Shown: piece after piece, positions 1-8,133 of the stretch
How the letters are laid out: every line of letters starts with the position of its first letter
Numbering within the stretch: the first letter of the stretch is position 1
Assembly: GCF_002261345.1 (NCBI RefSeq)
Contig: NZ_NEVT01000003.1
Coordinates: 1,302,001-1,366,000, forward strand
Source of the DNA: Bordetella genomosp. 2
Lineage (GTDB): Bacteria > Pseudomonadota > Gammaproteobacteria > Burkholderiales > Burkholderiaceae_B
Reading direction: 5' to 3'
Length of the DNA stretch: 64,000 bases
Translations under genes and position numbers: made by a program
The notes under the pieces: generated by a model
What the model was told of the DNA's origin: nothing
The model's database searches: none
What the model saw: only the letters and a program-made list of their open reading frames with translations

Positions 1-2
1 CG

Positions 3-434
3 CGCGACACCTTCGAGCGCATGAAGGTCAACGCCGACCGCGTGTTCCGGTGGCTCGACGACGACAGCAAGGACACCAACCTGCTGCCCGCCAATTTCCT
101 GCCGTCGATCCTGGCGGCGATGCCGGCCGAATGGCGCCGGCACTGCCTGGACGACATCTTGCGGCCGCTGGGCATGGCGGCGCGCACGATGGCGCTTGGC
201 GGCGGCGATGGCGTCGATATCACCCAGGTCACGACCATGATCCGCGAGGGCGCCGAAGCCCACGCCGCCGCGGCGGCGCTGCTCGGCGGCCAGGTCACGC
301 CGGCCAAGATGGCGGCCGCGCACCGCGAGATGAGCGAAGCCATCCTGGCGCTGCGCACCGTGCGCGCGTCGCTGGAGAAACAGATGACGATGGCCGGCAT
401 GGAATTGCCGTTCGGGGAGGGTGGCCGTGGCTGA
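3..434 (+). CDS. Phage early-region protein, 5' end outside window
   Basis: The frame is open to the left edge (residues RDTFER precede the first ATG at 21), so the gene very likely starts outside the window and that ATG is internal. The visible 143 residues are acidic and helical, with alanine-rich stretches. There is no clear catalytic motif. Its position before a DUF1367-like gene and overlap with it by 14 bases suggest an early regulatory or replication-associated phage protein. A CII-like regulator is possible but cannot be shown from the visible part. Function unknown. Confidence 0.6.
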   Translation, partial: RDTFERMKVNADRVFRWLDDDSKDTNLLPANFLPSILAAMPAEWRRHCLDDILRPLGMAARTMALGGGDGVDITQVTTMIREGAEAHAAAAALLGGQVTPAKMAAAHREMSEAILALRTVRASLEKQMTMAGMELPFGEGGRG

Positions 435-948
435 GATCACCCTGGTCAAGCAGGATCCGGTCGAGATATCCGAGGCCGACCGCGCGATCGCGCGCCGTGT
501 CATCTTCAGTGTGATCGACGGCCTGGGCGAGCGCGGCAAGAAGCAATGGCGCCGCCTGTGGAATCGGATCTTCAAGCTCGAGCCCGGCGAGGCGATGGCG
601 ATCATCACGCATCAGGAGCGCCTGAGCTGGTTCCACCGCAAGCACATGGCGCTGGAGCAGCGCGTCTTCGAGGCCCAGGAGGCCTTCGAGCACTTCGAGC
701 TGTTCCGGGACTGGCTGAAGATCGGCGCCGGTCATGTGGACTGGATCCCGGGAGAGGGGGACGCGCTGCAGGCGGTGCCGAAGTCGATCAGCTATGCCAA
801 GCTGGAGCAGGGCGAAATGGAGGCGTTCCACGACGCCGCCGTGGCGTTCCTGCGGTCGCCGCGCGCCATTCGGCAGCTCTGGCCGCATCTTGCGCCGGCC
901 GCTGCTGGCGACGTGATCGAGCGCGTGCTGGGAGGGTTCGGGGAATGA
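421..948 (+). CDS. DUF1367-like phage protein
   Basis: 175 residues from a GTG start overlapping the previous gene. The second half matches what I recall of DUF1367 proteins of lambdoid phages: an HRKHMALEQ segment, then FRDWLKIGAGHVDWIPG and VPKSISYAKL, a 'frkwl..kaGh....vpKSISFakm' pattern. The family is found in replication/recombination regions of temperate phages and has no established activity. Context (ParB-like, RusA and initiator genes downstream) fits a DNA-metabolism role. Family assignment is from motif memory; function is unknown. Confidence 0.7.
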   Translation: MAVAEITLVKQDPVEISEADRAIARRVIFSVIDGLGERGKKQWRRLWNRIFKLEPGEAMAIITHQERLSWFHRKHMALEQRVFEAQEAFEHFELFRDWLKIGAGHVDWIPGEGDALQAVPKSISYAKLEQGEMEAFHDAAVAFLRSPRAIRQLWPHLAPAAAGDVIERVLGGFGE

Positions 949-1007
949 CTAGTTTTGCGAATCTTTGGAAACGGAAACGTCTGTATGCGACGCGGTTAAG
1001 TCCGTTT

Positions 1008-1682
1008 TCAATCGTCACCGAAGATTTCCGACGGGTCGGGTGCGGGGGCGTAGTCGAGAGCCACTGCGTTCAAGTCGAGATTGACCTTCTTCAGCAAATC
1101 AACAGCGCTGGAAAGCTTCAAACCAAGGCGCTCCGTAATGCGATTTGGCACTTTATAGCCAGGTGCCAAGTTATGCCGGCGCGACAGCGTGTCAGTGTCT
1201 CGTCTGATCTCTTCGACCTCCGACAAGCCCCGCGCCAGTTGATGCGCGGTGCGTTCTCCTATCGGAACCAAGTGAGCCGCATGCTCGACGGAGATAGTTG
1301 GAAGCGCTTGCTCCAGCTCGGCGCGGAACCTATCAAACTTGGGCGTATGGTTGACCTCGTCGTCGAAGAGAGTACCCGTCGCCGCAATGTCCAGCGCCGA
1401 CGTGTAGCGGTCCAGTTTCACCGCAAGATAGGCCGCATAAAGTGCGGCCTGCTCCACCGCCTCACGCCTACGCGTTCTCGTTTGTTGGCCCGCGAGATAC
1501 AGCGCGATGGCAGCGGTAAAAGCAGTTGCGAATGCCGCCGCCCAACCGGCTGTGGCGGGATGTGCCACGAACGCACGAAACGCTGGCCACAGGATGGCCA
1601 GCAGCATCGCCAGAATAGCCGCCGCACTGACAACGACGACCCAGCCGCGCCAATCGAACCATTCTCGAATTGCTTTGTTCAT
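1008..1682 (-). CDS. Two-TM membrane protein, antisense cargo gene
   Basis: 224 residues. Two hydrophobic helices near the N terminus (WVVVVSAAAILAMLLAILW and WAAAFATAFTAAIALYLAG) are followed by a long charged cytoplasmic part with an Arg-rich segment (TRTRRREAVEQ). I do not recognise the family. The ATG at 1682 is preferred to the one at 1688 because an AGGAG lies 8 bases before it. The gene points against its phage neighbours and its DNA is visibly less GC-rich, as expected of a moron carrying its own promoter. An exclusion or defence role is possible but unproven. Confidence 0.6.
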   Translation of the reverse strand: MNKAIREWFDWRGWVVVVSAAAILAMLLAILWPAFRAFVAHPATAGWAAAFATAFTAAIALYLAGQQTRTRRREAVEQAALYAAYLAVKLDRYTSALDIAATGTLFDDEVNHTPKFDRFRAELEQALPTISVEHAAHLVPIGERTAHQLARGLSEVEEIRRDTDTLSRRHNLAPGYKVPNRITERLGLKLSSAVDLLKKVNLDLNAVALDYAPAPDPSEIFGDD

Positions 1683-1741
1683 CGGCATGTCTCCTCAGAC
1701 CTGAGCGTCCATCGTAGTCCATGGTGTCACGGGGTGTCAGC

Positions 1742-2092
1742 ATGAATAGCGCTCCGCTCATCAGCAGCCAGCGCTACCTCGACCCGCAGGTGGTCGAGCG
1801 TAAGGTCCACACGTTCCGGGTGTTCGTCGTGTCCACGCTTGAAACGCAACTGCGCGGCAAACCCTATCGCGTGCTGCTGGACGGCCACCACAATCTCGCC
1901 GCCGCCCGACTGGCGGGCGTCTCACCGGACTGGCGTGGCCCGTCCAAAAAAATGCGGCGGATTATGGCCAGCATGTCGCCGGCCGACTTCGAACGCATGC
2001 TCATCAACAACCTGACCGATTCAGACTGGTATTTCGTAGAGACTGGCGAAGTGGTCGCTGAGCTGCTGGGTGTCGAGCGGGAGGCAGCATGA
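1742..2092 (+). CDS. ParB-like nuclease-domain small protein
   Basis: 116 residues. The segment VLLDGHHNLAAARLAGV resembles the ParB/sulfiredoxin-fold signature (D-G-x-H-R-x-x-A-A) with His in place of the usual Arg. The C-terminal half (SPADFERMLINNLTDSDWYFVETGEVV) is unlike classical ParB and there is no DNA-binding helix-turn-helix, so this is a stand-alone small ParB-like phage protein. The ATG at 1742 has a GGGG seven bases upstream; the in-frame ATG at 1721 has no visible ribosome site. Role in phage DNA metabolism is inferred from position. Confidence 0.6.
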   Translation: MNSAPLISSQRYLDPQVVERKVHTFRVFVVSTLETQLRGKPYRVLLDGHHNLAAARLAGVSPDWRGPSKKMRRIMASMSPADFERMLINNLTDSDWYFVETGEVVAELLGVEREAA

Positions 2093-2121
2093 AATTCGGA
2101 CCTGCGCCGGGTATTCCCAAT

Positions 2122-2763
2122 TCACTGTTCAGCGGCTGCATCGGCACCTTTTGCGGATGCCACCTCAGTTGGCAACGTAAAGAGGTAGATCAGCATGTAG
2201 CGAGTCAATTCATGTGCTTGATTTGCTTCCATCTCGTCCACTCCGTCAATTTCGTGAAGTGCGTCGTTGCCAACGACACGGAGGCCATGCGCCCACGCTT
2301 GAAGGTCCGGGGTAATTTTGTGATTTTTCGCCAGTTCTTCGATGCGCTTGTAGAGGGTCAGCTTCGCAAGATCAGGCGCGATGGTTTTCGTAGAGAGTTC
2401 CAATGCACGCCTGTCCATCGCGACGGCCGAATCCCAATGCTTACGCTTCAGTGCTTCATCTGCCTGTACAAACGCTTTTTGTACTGCTTCAGGGCAGTGG
2501 CGGGGTGCATCAGTTTCTTGTGGTTCGGGATGCAGACTGAGAATTGCCCAGCCATGGAAGTGTCGGTCAATGCGCAGCGATCCGTCCACGGCACCGGGAT
2601 CGCCTCCTCGGGTATTCAGGGTAGCAACCACCGCCTCCAAACATGTATTGCAGGTGTAAAGGGTATACCAAATTTCACGGGTTTTCTGCCGTTGGGCAGC
2701 CAGCGTGAAGGCCGCATTCTGGGTATGGCAGTGAGGGCAATTCAGCATCAGGGTGAGGGCCAT
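2122..2763 (-). CDS. DUF4145-like protein with N-terminal zinc ribbon, antisense cargo
   Basis: 213 residues. Two Cys pairs (CPHCHT near residue 9 and CNTC near 38) form a likely zinc ribbon. The C-terminal helical part, with LELSTKTIAPDLAKLTLYKRIEEL and LRVVGNDALHE, matches the DUF4145 pattern of a helical domain ending in 'G N d a a H'. DUF4145 proteins occur alone or fused to restriction enzymes and are often linked to defence, but no activity is established. AGGAG lies 6 bases before the ATG. It is transcribed against the phage genes and AT-richer than them, so probably a moron. Confidence 0.7.
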   Translation of the reverse strand: MALTLMLNCPHCHTQNAAFTLAAQRQKTREIWYTLYTCNTCLEAVVATLNTRGGDPGAVDGSLRIDRHFHGWAILSLHPEPQETDAPRHCPEAVQKAFVQADEALKRKHWDSAVAMDRRALELSTKTIAPDLAKLTLYKRIEELAKNHKITPDLQAWAHGLRVVGNDALHEIDGVDEMEANQAHELTRYMLIYLFTLPTEVASAKGADAAAEQ

Positions 2764-2848
2764 GCTTACTCCTGAGAAAGATCGGGCTCGCTTTGATCAC
2801 GATTGGGCGTTCGGCGTGAATCATAGCTTGACGGACGGGTGGCAGCGG

Positions 2849-3295
2849 TTGAGGGTAATCCCTGTTTCTTTGCGAATAGCCAACGCATTCGTCGCCCAGC
2901 AGCACCGCCATCACCGGCCAGTGAGGGGCTGCAAGTTCGCCATCGGCGCATCCGCTGACGGGCGCCTGGTAGGTGTCGCAATTGTCGGCCGGCCCGTGGC
3001 GCGTGGCCACGATGACGGCCTGACCGCCGAAGTCACGCGCCTGTGTACCGATGGCACGCGAAATGCCTGCAGCTTGCTGTATGGAGCGGCGTGGCGCGCG
3101 GCACGGTCCATGGGTTATCGCCGCCTGATCACCTACACGCTCCCCGACGAGGGAGGCGCCAGCCTGCGCGGTGCCGGCTGGCGCCTATTGGGCGTGCGCG
3201 GCGGCGGCAATTGGAACACGCCAGCTCGGCCGCGCGTCGACACCGTGGCTGAGCTGCGCGGCCAGAAGCATCTTTGGGAGGCCAAGGCGTCATGA
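2849..3295 (+). CDS. XF1762-like phage protein, GNAT-like fold
   Basis: 148 residues from a TTG start. The N terminus LRVIPVSLRIANAFVAQQHR followed by HHRPVRGCKFAIG is what I recall as the start of XF1762-family phage proteins, and the middle (EVTRLCTDGTRNACSLLYGAAWRAARSMGYRR) resembles a GNAT acetyltransferase core. No substrate is known. An in-frame ATG at 2753 would overlap the divergent DUF4145 gene, so the later start is preferred although weakly supported. The stop overlaps the next start (ATGA), coupling it to the initiator-like gene. Confidence 0.7.
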   Translation: MRVIPVSLRIANAFVAQQHRHHRPVRGCKFAIGASADGRLVGVAIVGRPVARGHDDGLTAEVTRLCTDGTRNACSLLYGAAWRAARSMGYRRLITYTLPDEGGASLRGAGWRLLGVRGGGNWNTPARPRVDTVAELRGQKHLWEAKAS

Positions 3296-4377
3296 CCAAG
3301 CCAGCCCCGTACTCCTCTGACACCCGCGCAAAGGGCTGGCGCTTCGAGCTCGACCACGAGCGCATCCGGCAGTCCGATACCTGGGCGCTGGCCGCGCCCG
3401 AGATCCGGCCGTGGCTGCTCATGCTGTGGATGACGGCCTGGGAGCAGACGCCGTGCGGAAGCCTGCCGGATGACGACGAACTGATCGCGGCCCGCATTGG
3501 CATGCCGCTGGACCAGTTCCAGGCCGCCAGGGCGCGACTGCTGCGCGGCTGGTGGCGGGCCGACGACGGCCGGCTGTACCACGACACGATGACCGAGCGC
3601 GTGCTGGAGATGATCGAGCGCCGCGACGGCGAGCGCAACCGCAAGGCCGAATACCGGGCCCGCAAGCAAGCCGAGCTGGCCGCTGCCCAGCGACAACAGG
3701 CCGAAAGCCGTCCCGATACGTCCCCCGGTAGTCCTGATTTGTCCCACGGGACAGACGCGGGACTACCAAGGGATTCCGGTGGGAGTGACGCTACCGGAAC
3801 CGGAACCGGAACCAGTAAAGAAAAAGATATACCGGCGGCGGCGTCTTTCGCGGGCGCGCCCGCGTGCGAGGCCGAACCCTCGCCGCCGCCGCTGGACGAC
3901 GAGACGCCCGAGAAACGGGCCATGCAGGTCGCCGCTTGGCTGCGACGCCGGGAGAAGGGCCGCGGCAAGCAGCCGCGCGGCACGCAGAGCAACGACCCGC
4001 GTATCGCCGCGTGGCTCGCCGCCGGCGTCACAGGCCTGCAGCTGGCCGAGGCCTACGAGCTCGCCGTTGCCGACCGCGAAGACTCGGGCGACGTCGGGCC
4101 GATCACGCCAGGGTTCCTGGACATCTTCGTGGCCAAGGTCCTGCATCCGCCGGCGGCACAAAGCGCCGTCAACAGCAAGCGGCCGGCGGCCAGCAAGGCC
4201 GACCCGCTCGCCTGGGCCACGACATGGTCCGGGATCGTCGCCAAGGGCACTGAGCTCGGGCTGCAGCAACAGGCCGGCGAGCTCGACCGGGATTTCAAGC
4301 TGCGGGTGCATGCCACCGCCGGCACGACTGCCGACGACTTCGCGCGCCTGCTTGCCGACTACGGGGTGAGGGTATGA
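3292..4377 (+). CDS. YdaU/DUF1376-like phage replication initiator-type protein
   Basis: 361 residues. The N-terminal ~110 residues (WALAAPEIRPWLLMLWMTAWEQTPCGSLPDDDELIAARIG) look like the DUF1376/YdaU winged-helix region of phage replication O-like proteins. A charged helix (ERNRKAEYRARKQAELAAAQ), a low-complexity Thr-Gly linker and a C-terminal helical region follow. Such proteins are thought to bind the phage origin or help load a helicase. The start overlaps the previous stop (ATGA) and the stop overlaps the next start in the same way. The linker is encoded by a hexanucleotide repeat. Confidence 0.7.
   Translation: MTKPAPYSSDTRAKGWRFELDHERIRQSDTWALAAPEIRPWLLMLWMTAWEQTPCGSLPDDDELIAARIGMPLDQFQAARARLLRGWWRADDGRLYHDTMTERVLEMIERRDGERNRKAEYRARKQAELAAAQRQQAESRPDTSPGSPDLSHGTDAGLPRDSGGSDATGTGTGTSKEKDIPAAASFAGAPACEAEPSPPPLDDETPEKRAMQVAAWLRRREKGRGKQPRGTQSNDPRIAAWLAAGVTGLQLAEAYELAVADREDSGDVGPITPGFLDIFVAKVLHPPAAQSAVNSKRPAASKADPLAWATTWSGIVAKGTELGLQQQAGELDRDFKLRVHATAGTTADDFARLLADYGVRV
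3793..3813 (+). repeat. GGAACC hexanucleotide repeat inside the initiator-like gene
   Basis: Just over three tandem copies of a 6-bp unit encode alternating Thr-Gly in the linker of the YdaU-like protein. A change of one unit would keep the frame and only alter linker length. Confidence 0.8.
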
Positions 4378-4532
4378 ACACGATGCAGCAGCCACTGCGC
4401 GACCCGCGCCGCTGGGCACGCCGGATCCTGGCGGAGCAGAGCCGCAAGGGCGGCCGCCGGTACGCGCCGGCGGTCCTGGCCATGGCCGAGCGTGCGCTCG
4501 CCGCGGCAGCCCAACAGGAGAGGGCGCAATGA
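4374..4532 (+). CDS. Small basic phage protein
   Basis: 52 residues, starting in an ATGA overlap with the upstream stop and ending in an ATGA overlap with the next gene, with AGGAGAGGG just before that next start. The composition is strongly basic and helical (RDPRRWARRILAEQSRKGGRR, then an alanine-rich helix). No family recognised. The tight translational coupling on both sides is the main evidence that it is translated. It could be a small nucleic-acid-binding accessory of the replication module. Confidence 0.6.
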   Translation: MNTMQQPLRDPRRWARRILAEQSRKGGRRYAPAVLAMAERALAAAAQQERAQ

Positions 4533-4765
4533 CGGTCCAGTGCGTCGGCTGCCGCCTGTTCAGCCTGCAGAAGCACGCCGGCATGGCAGAGCAGGGCTTC
4601 GGGAAGTGTGCGCTGGACGTCGATCGCCCCGGCAAGTTCCAGAGCGCCACATTCCGGCGGTTCTGTCCGGATTTCGCCGCGGCCCTGAGCCCGGTGGTTG
4701 AAAAACGAGTTGAATGGCTGCGTGAGCGCCGTGAGGAAAGGAGATTGATGTGCTTGAATTCGTGA
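4529..4765 (+). CDS. Small Cys-rich phage protein
   Basis: 78 residues with four cysteines arranged as C-x2-C (CVGCRLF), a single Cys (GKCALD) and another (RFCPDF), a likely zinc-binding arrangement. The C-terminal helix is charged (VVEKRVEWLRERREERR). Similar short 'CxxC ... C' proteins are common next to rusA in betaproteobacterial prophages, as I recall, without known function. It overlaps rusA by 16 bases and lies in the same coupled early operon. Confidence 0.6.
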   Translation: MTVQCVGCRLFSLQKHAGMAEQGFGKCALDVDRPGKFQSATFRRFCPDFAAALSPVVEKRVEWLRERREERRLMCLNS

Positions 4766-5205
4766 TTCCTGGGGTTCCCGCTGGAAAAGGGCGGCCACGC
4801 GCGCTCAGGCGCGGCAACCACATCAAATTGGTTACCCCGGACGAAACTGCTGCATACGAAAGCAAGGTCGCTCTGGCCGGCCACCAGGCTATGGCTGGGC
4901 GCGCATTGCTGAGCGGGCCCGTATGCGCCGTGCTCACGATCAAGCTGCCAATCCCGGCGTCTTGGTCCAAGCGCAAGCAGGCCGCCGCGCTGGCGGGTAC
5001 CGAACTGCCTACCAAGAAGCCGGACGCCGACAACGTCGTCAAGGCCATATTTGACGGCCTCAATGGCGTCGTTTGGAACGACGACACCCAGGTGGTCGAC
5101 ATGGTTGTCCGCAAGCGCTACGCGGCCGTACCGGGCGTGGCCGTCAAGATCGCCGCCGTCGAATTTCAAGCCCAGGATCTGCTCGGAGCGAGCCGCCATG
5201 CGTGA
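4750..5205 (+). CDS. rusA: RusA-type Holliday junction resolvase
   Basis: 151 residues from a GTG start preceded by GGAAAGGAG. RusA hallmarks are the N-terminal beta strand (LEFVIPGVPAGKGRPRAL), the KKPDADNVVKAIFDGLNGVVWNDDTQV block with the catalytic Asp cluster (DADN around 93, D in FDGLNG, DD in WNDD), and a final strand. RusA cuts four-way junctions 5' of CC dinucleotides and helps resolve recombination or replication intermediates before phage packaging. It overlaps genes on both sides. Complete and close to usual length. Confidence 0.92.
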   Translation: MLEFVIPGVPAGKGRPRALRRGNHIKLVTPDETAAYESKVALAGHQAMAGRALLSGPVCAVLTIKLPIPASWSKRKQAAALAGTELPTKKPDADNVVKAIFDGLNGVVWNDDTQVVDMVVRKRYAAVPGVAVKIAAVEFQAQDLLGASRHA

Positions 5206-5845
5206 TACGACCCTTCCAACCCGTGAGCCGGGCACTTTCTCCTGCCCCGAGCACGCCATTGCCGTGGCCTACCTGATGCTGGCCCTACCCATCGAGCCCA
5301 AGAACCCGACCCAGCTGGTCTGCGAGGCCCTGCAGGAGCGTTTCGACGCAACCTACGAGCGCAAGGCGCTGTCCGGCCTGACGCCGCACGACTGGCACGC
5401 CCAGGCGGTCTTCACCGTCAAGGCGCTGCAGCGGACGCTGGGCGACGGCATCGGATTTCACATTTTGCGGGCCCAGTACGGGACAGGCGAGGAGGGGGCG
5501 GCCAGTGCGCGCCAAGTGTCCGAATGGCTCAACCCGGAGGCCCCGGCCGACAGCCGCATGCGCGAGCTCACCGACCTGCTGGTGGGGAACATCCTGCGAG
5601 GCCGGCCGCGCCAGCGCGACCTGTCGGATCGCTTCGACGTGCCGAAATCCAACGTCTCGCGCCTGGCCTCGGCGTATCGGGTCCTGGTGGAGGGCGCCCG
5701 TCGCGCCGCGCTGCTGCGGCTAGACGTCTGCATGCGCGATGCGGGTATCGTGGTCGATCTGGACGAAGATCGGCGGCCGACACCCCTTGACAACGTGGGA
5801 CAAGATCAGCAGAATTCAGCCATACTCGTAGCAAGTGCGACCTGA
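5198..5845 (+). CDS. HTH protein, possible phage late regulator
   Basis: 215 residues. An acidic N-terminal half is followed by a conserved-looking segment (RELTDLLVGNILRGRPRQRDL) and a clear helix-turn-helix (SDRFDVPKSNVSRLASAYRVL, about residues 145-165). The position, last gene of the early operon and just before a terminator and the late genes, is that of an antiterminator or late activator, but no Q-type zinc finger is visible and the role is inferred from place only. The ATG overlaps the rusA stop region by 8 bases. Confidence 0.65.
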   Translation: MRDTTLPTREPGTFSCPEHAIAVAYLMLALPIEPKNPTQLVCEALQERFDATYERKALSGLTPHDWHAQAVFTVKALQRTLGDGIGFHILRAQYGTGEEGAASARQVSEWLNPEAPADSRMRELTDLLVGNILRGRPRQRDLSDRFDVPKSNVSRLASAYRVLVEGARRAALLRLDVCMRDAGIVVDLDEDRRPTPLDNVGQDQQNSAILVASAT

Positions 5846-5847
5846 AG

Positions 5848-5877
5848 AAACGCCCCGGCCAAAAACCGGGGCGTTTT
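5848..5877. terminator. Bidirectional intrinsic terminator
   Basis: Perfect 11-bp stem (AAACGCCCCGG / CCGGGGCGTTT) with a short A-rich loop, with A on the left and T on the right, so it can stop transcription in both directions. It lies exactly between the convergent early operon and the antisense membrane gene. Confidence 0.9.
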
Positions 5878-5881
5878 GCTT

Positions 5882-6535
5882 TCATGGGGTCGACATTATC
5901 ATCACGGCAGCCAGAATGAACAACCAGCCCCCGGCCATCCACATCAAGGCCAGACAATATCCGATCGCTGCCGTGCGGTTCTTTGGAATATTGGCAGTTC
6001 GGATTAGTTCGAACGCCACGATTTCCTCAGGGTCAGCTCCAGCCACATGTTTTGAAAATTCATTGGCTTGTGCCCGGTAGATGTCCGTAGAGATGGCCTG
6101 GGCTGTCAGGCCCACAAGAAAAGAAAGGAAGTGCAGGCCCACCGCAGCGTAGATCATTATCCTTGGCGCTTCGGCGATGGCCAGGATGGTTCCGGCAGCC
6201 GCCAGGCCGAGCCCCGCGCCCGTTGAAATTGATTTAAGTGCTGCAGTGTGCGCATCCAAATACCGACGGGACTCCTGATACCACAGATCTACAGCCTGTG
6301 CGGCGTGAACATGAGCAATCAGATTGCCCGTAAAGTCTGATTGCCGCTTCTTAGAACGGCGGGCCCACCAACCCATGAAGGCAGCGGGCAGGATCAGAGC
6401 TAGAAGGACGGCGGCAAGAGCGACCGTCCTCCCAATTTTCTCCTGCTGGGCAGGGGGCAAGGCGCGCCACATCTCACGCGTGCCTTCAAGCGCCGTGCGC
6501 ACACCTTCAACCATGATCTTCCAATCGAAGTCCAC
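5882..6535 (-). CDS. Four-TM membrane protein, antisense cargo gene
   Basis: 217 residues from a GTG start at 6535 with AAGGA eight bases upstream; an in-frame ATG far upstream would add residues unlike the rest. Predicted helices: VALAAVLLALILPAAFMGWW, ISTGAGLGLAAAGTILAIAE, IYAAVGLHFLSFLVGLTAQ and YCLALMWMAGGWLFILAAVM, with a basic segment (RRSKKRQ) after the first. No family recognised. It is antisense to the phage genes, of lower GC, and placed between the early operon and the methylase, a typical moron site. Possible roles include superinfection exclusion; none is shown. Confidence 0.65.
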   Translation of the reverse strand: MDFDWKIMVEGVRTALEGTREMWRALPPAQQEKIGRTVALAAVLLALILPAAFMGWWARRSKKRQSDFTGNLIAHVHAAQAVDLWYQESRRYLDAHTAALKSISTGAGLGLAAAGTILAIAEAPRIMIYAAVGLHFLSFLVGLTAQAISTDIYRAQANEFSKHVAGADPEEIVAFELIRTANIPKNRTAAIGYCLALMWMAGGWLFILAAVMIMSTP

Positions 6536-6693
6536 TGACGCGGTCCTTGAAGTCTTGGAATGAAAGAAGACGGCGACGGCCGTGCAGCAGCAACTGCGCG
6601 ACCGACAGCCGACCCACGGGTTAAGGCCGTGAGCGACCCGAGGCCGTCCCACCTGTACAGGCGGGGGCAACGGTAACACATTCTCACGAATAG

Positions 6694-7485
6694 ATGGCAT
6701 CCCCAATCGTTCCCTGGCTGGGCGGCAAACGCCGCCTGGCCGATCGCATTTTTCCCTTTTTCCCCGTCCATGATTGCTACGTTGAGCCCTTCGCGGGCGG
6801 CGCCGCGCTCTTTTTCATGCGCCCGACGCCCGCCAAGGTGGAGGTGCTGAACGACGTGAACGGCGAGCTGGTGAACCTGTACCGAGTGGTGCAGCACCAC
6901 CTCGAGGAGTTCGTCCGGCAGTTCAAATGGGCGCTGACCAGCCGCGATGTGTTCAAGTGGCTGCAGATCACCCGGCCGGAGACGCTGACGGACATTCAGC
7001 GCGCGGCGCGCTTCTTCTACCTCCAGCAAAACGCCTTCGGCGGCAAGGTGGACGGGCAGACGTTTGGCACTGCGACGACGGCGCCGCCAGGCCTCAACCT
7101 GCTACGCCTTGAGGAGAACCTGTCAGCGGCCCACCTGCGCCTGGCCGGCGCCTACATCGAGAACCTCCCCTGGCAGAAATGCCTGGAAATGTACGACCGG
7201 CCCCACACGTTGTTCTACATGGATCCGCCCTATTGGGAGACGGAGGGGTACGGCGTGGGCTTCGGCTTCGAACAGTACGAGGACATGGCGGCGCGCATGC
7301 GGCAACTGCAGGGCCGCGCGATCGTCAGCCTGAACGATCACCCTGACATCCGGCGGGCGTTCGACGGCTTCGACATCGAGGCCACGGAGCTGCGCCACAC
7401 CGTCGGCGGCGGCCGCGGTGTTGAGCGCGGCGAGATCCTGATCTTCAGCTGGGACACGGCCGCAGCGCCGGCCGGGCTGTTCTAG
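6694..7485 (+). CDS. Phage DNA adenine methylase (D12 class)
   Basis: 263 residues. N6-adenine methyltransferase signatures are PWLGGKRRL at 7-15, the SAM motif EPFAGGAALFF at 31-41, LNDVNGELVNLYR at 52-64 and the catalytic DPPY at 177-180. These orphan enzymes methylate adenine in a short DNA sequence and can protect phage DNA from restriction or regulate packaging. No partner endonuclease is nearby, so it is probably an orphan. It lies alone after the antisense membrane gene and directly before the metallopeptidase and terminase genes. Confidence 0.93.
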   Translation: MASPIVPWLGGKRRLADRIFPFFPVHDCYVEPFAGGAALFFMRPTPAKVEVLNDVNGELVNLYRVVQHHLEEFVRQFKWALTSRDVFKWLQITRPETLTDIQRAARFFYLQQNAFGGKVDGQTFGTATTAPPGLNLLRLEENLSAAHLRLAGAYIENLPWQKCLEMYDRPHTLFYMDPPYWETEGYGVGFGFEQYEDMAARMRQLQGRAIVSLNDHPDIRRAFDGFDIEATELRHTVGGGRGVERGEILIFSWDTAAAPAGLF

Positions 7486-7494
7486 GACCACATC

Positions 7495-8103
7495 ATGGCG
7501 AAGCGACCGGCGCTCACCCGGCCCGCGCCGTCCGAGCAGCTGGCCGGCTTCGCGCCGGCGTCGGAGCTGCTGGCCTGGGTCGAACAGGCCATCCTGGCCC
7601 CGGGCGGGCCGCTTCACAATCCAGATCACGCCCACCTGGTGGATGCGGATCTGGCATTCCTTTGGGCGCCAGGGGCATTTGCCAAGGCTGGCCGCACCGT
7701 CGTGGGCCAGGCCGAGCAGGTGATGTTCCGCGCCGGAGGCTGGCAAAAGGCCCGTCAGGAGCAGCAGATGGTGGATTGGTTCGGCCGGGTGCCGACATTC
7801 CTGATCACGCTGGCGGCCGACTACTGCGCCACCTGTAGCGACGAGGAATTCTGCGCGCTGGTCGAGCATGAGCTGTACCACATCAGCCAGTTGAAAGACG
7901 AATTTGGGGCGCCGGCCTTCTATCGGGACGGCCGCCCGAAACTGGGCATCCAGGGCCATGACGTCGAGGAATTCGTGGGCGTCGTCCGGCGCTACGGCCC
8001 CTCGGCCGAAGTTTCCCGCCTGGTGGCCGCTGTCAAGGGCAAGCCCGAAGTGGCGCGCCTGAACATCGCCCGGGCCTGCGGCTGCTGCCTGAAGGCCGCC
8101 TGA
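7495..8103 (+). CDS. Putative phage zinc metallopeptidase
   Basis: 202 residues. The HELYH motif at 125-129 gives two zinc-binding His and the catalytic Glu 126; a downstream HDVEEFVGVVRRYG supplies a likely third ligand. The overall pattern matches the putative phage metallopeptidase family I recall as PF18894, found beside methylase and terminase genes. Substrate unknown; morphogenetic processing or inactivation of a host protein are both possible. Two C-terminal Cys (CGCC) may add a metal site. The start lies 9 bases after the methylase stop. Confidence 0.75.
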   Translation: MAKRPALTRPAPSEQLAGFAPASELLAWVEQAILAPGGPLHNPDHAHLVDADLAFLWAPGAFAKAGRTVVGQAEQVMFRAGGWQKARQEQQMVDWFGRVPTFLITLAADYCATCSDEEFCALVEHELYHISQLKDEFGAPAFYRDGRPKLGIQGHDVEEFVGVVRRYGPSAEVSRLVAAVKGKPEVARLNIARACGCCLKAA

Positions 8104-8133
8104 CCGATACCGATCCTTTACAGATTTCACATT

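Noticed and set aside
2089..2775. A 228-codon plus-strand frame overlapping the DUF4145 gene
   Set aside because: The minus-strand frame has an AGGAG, zinc-ribbon Cys pairs and the DUF4145 pattern; the plus frame has no recognisable features.
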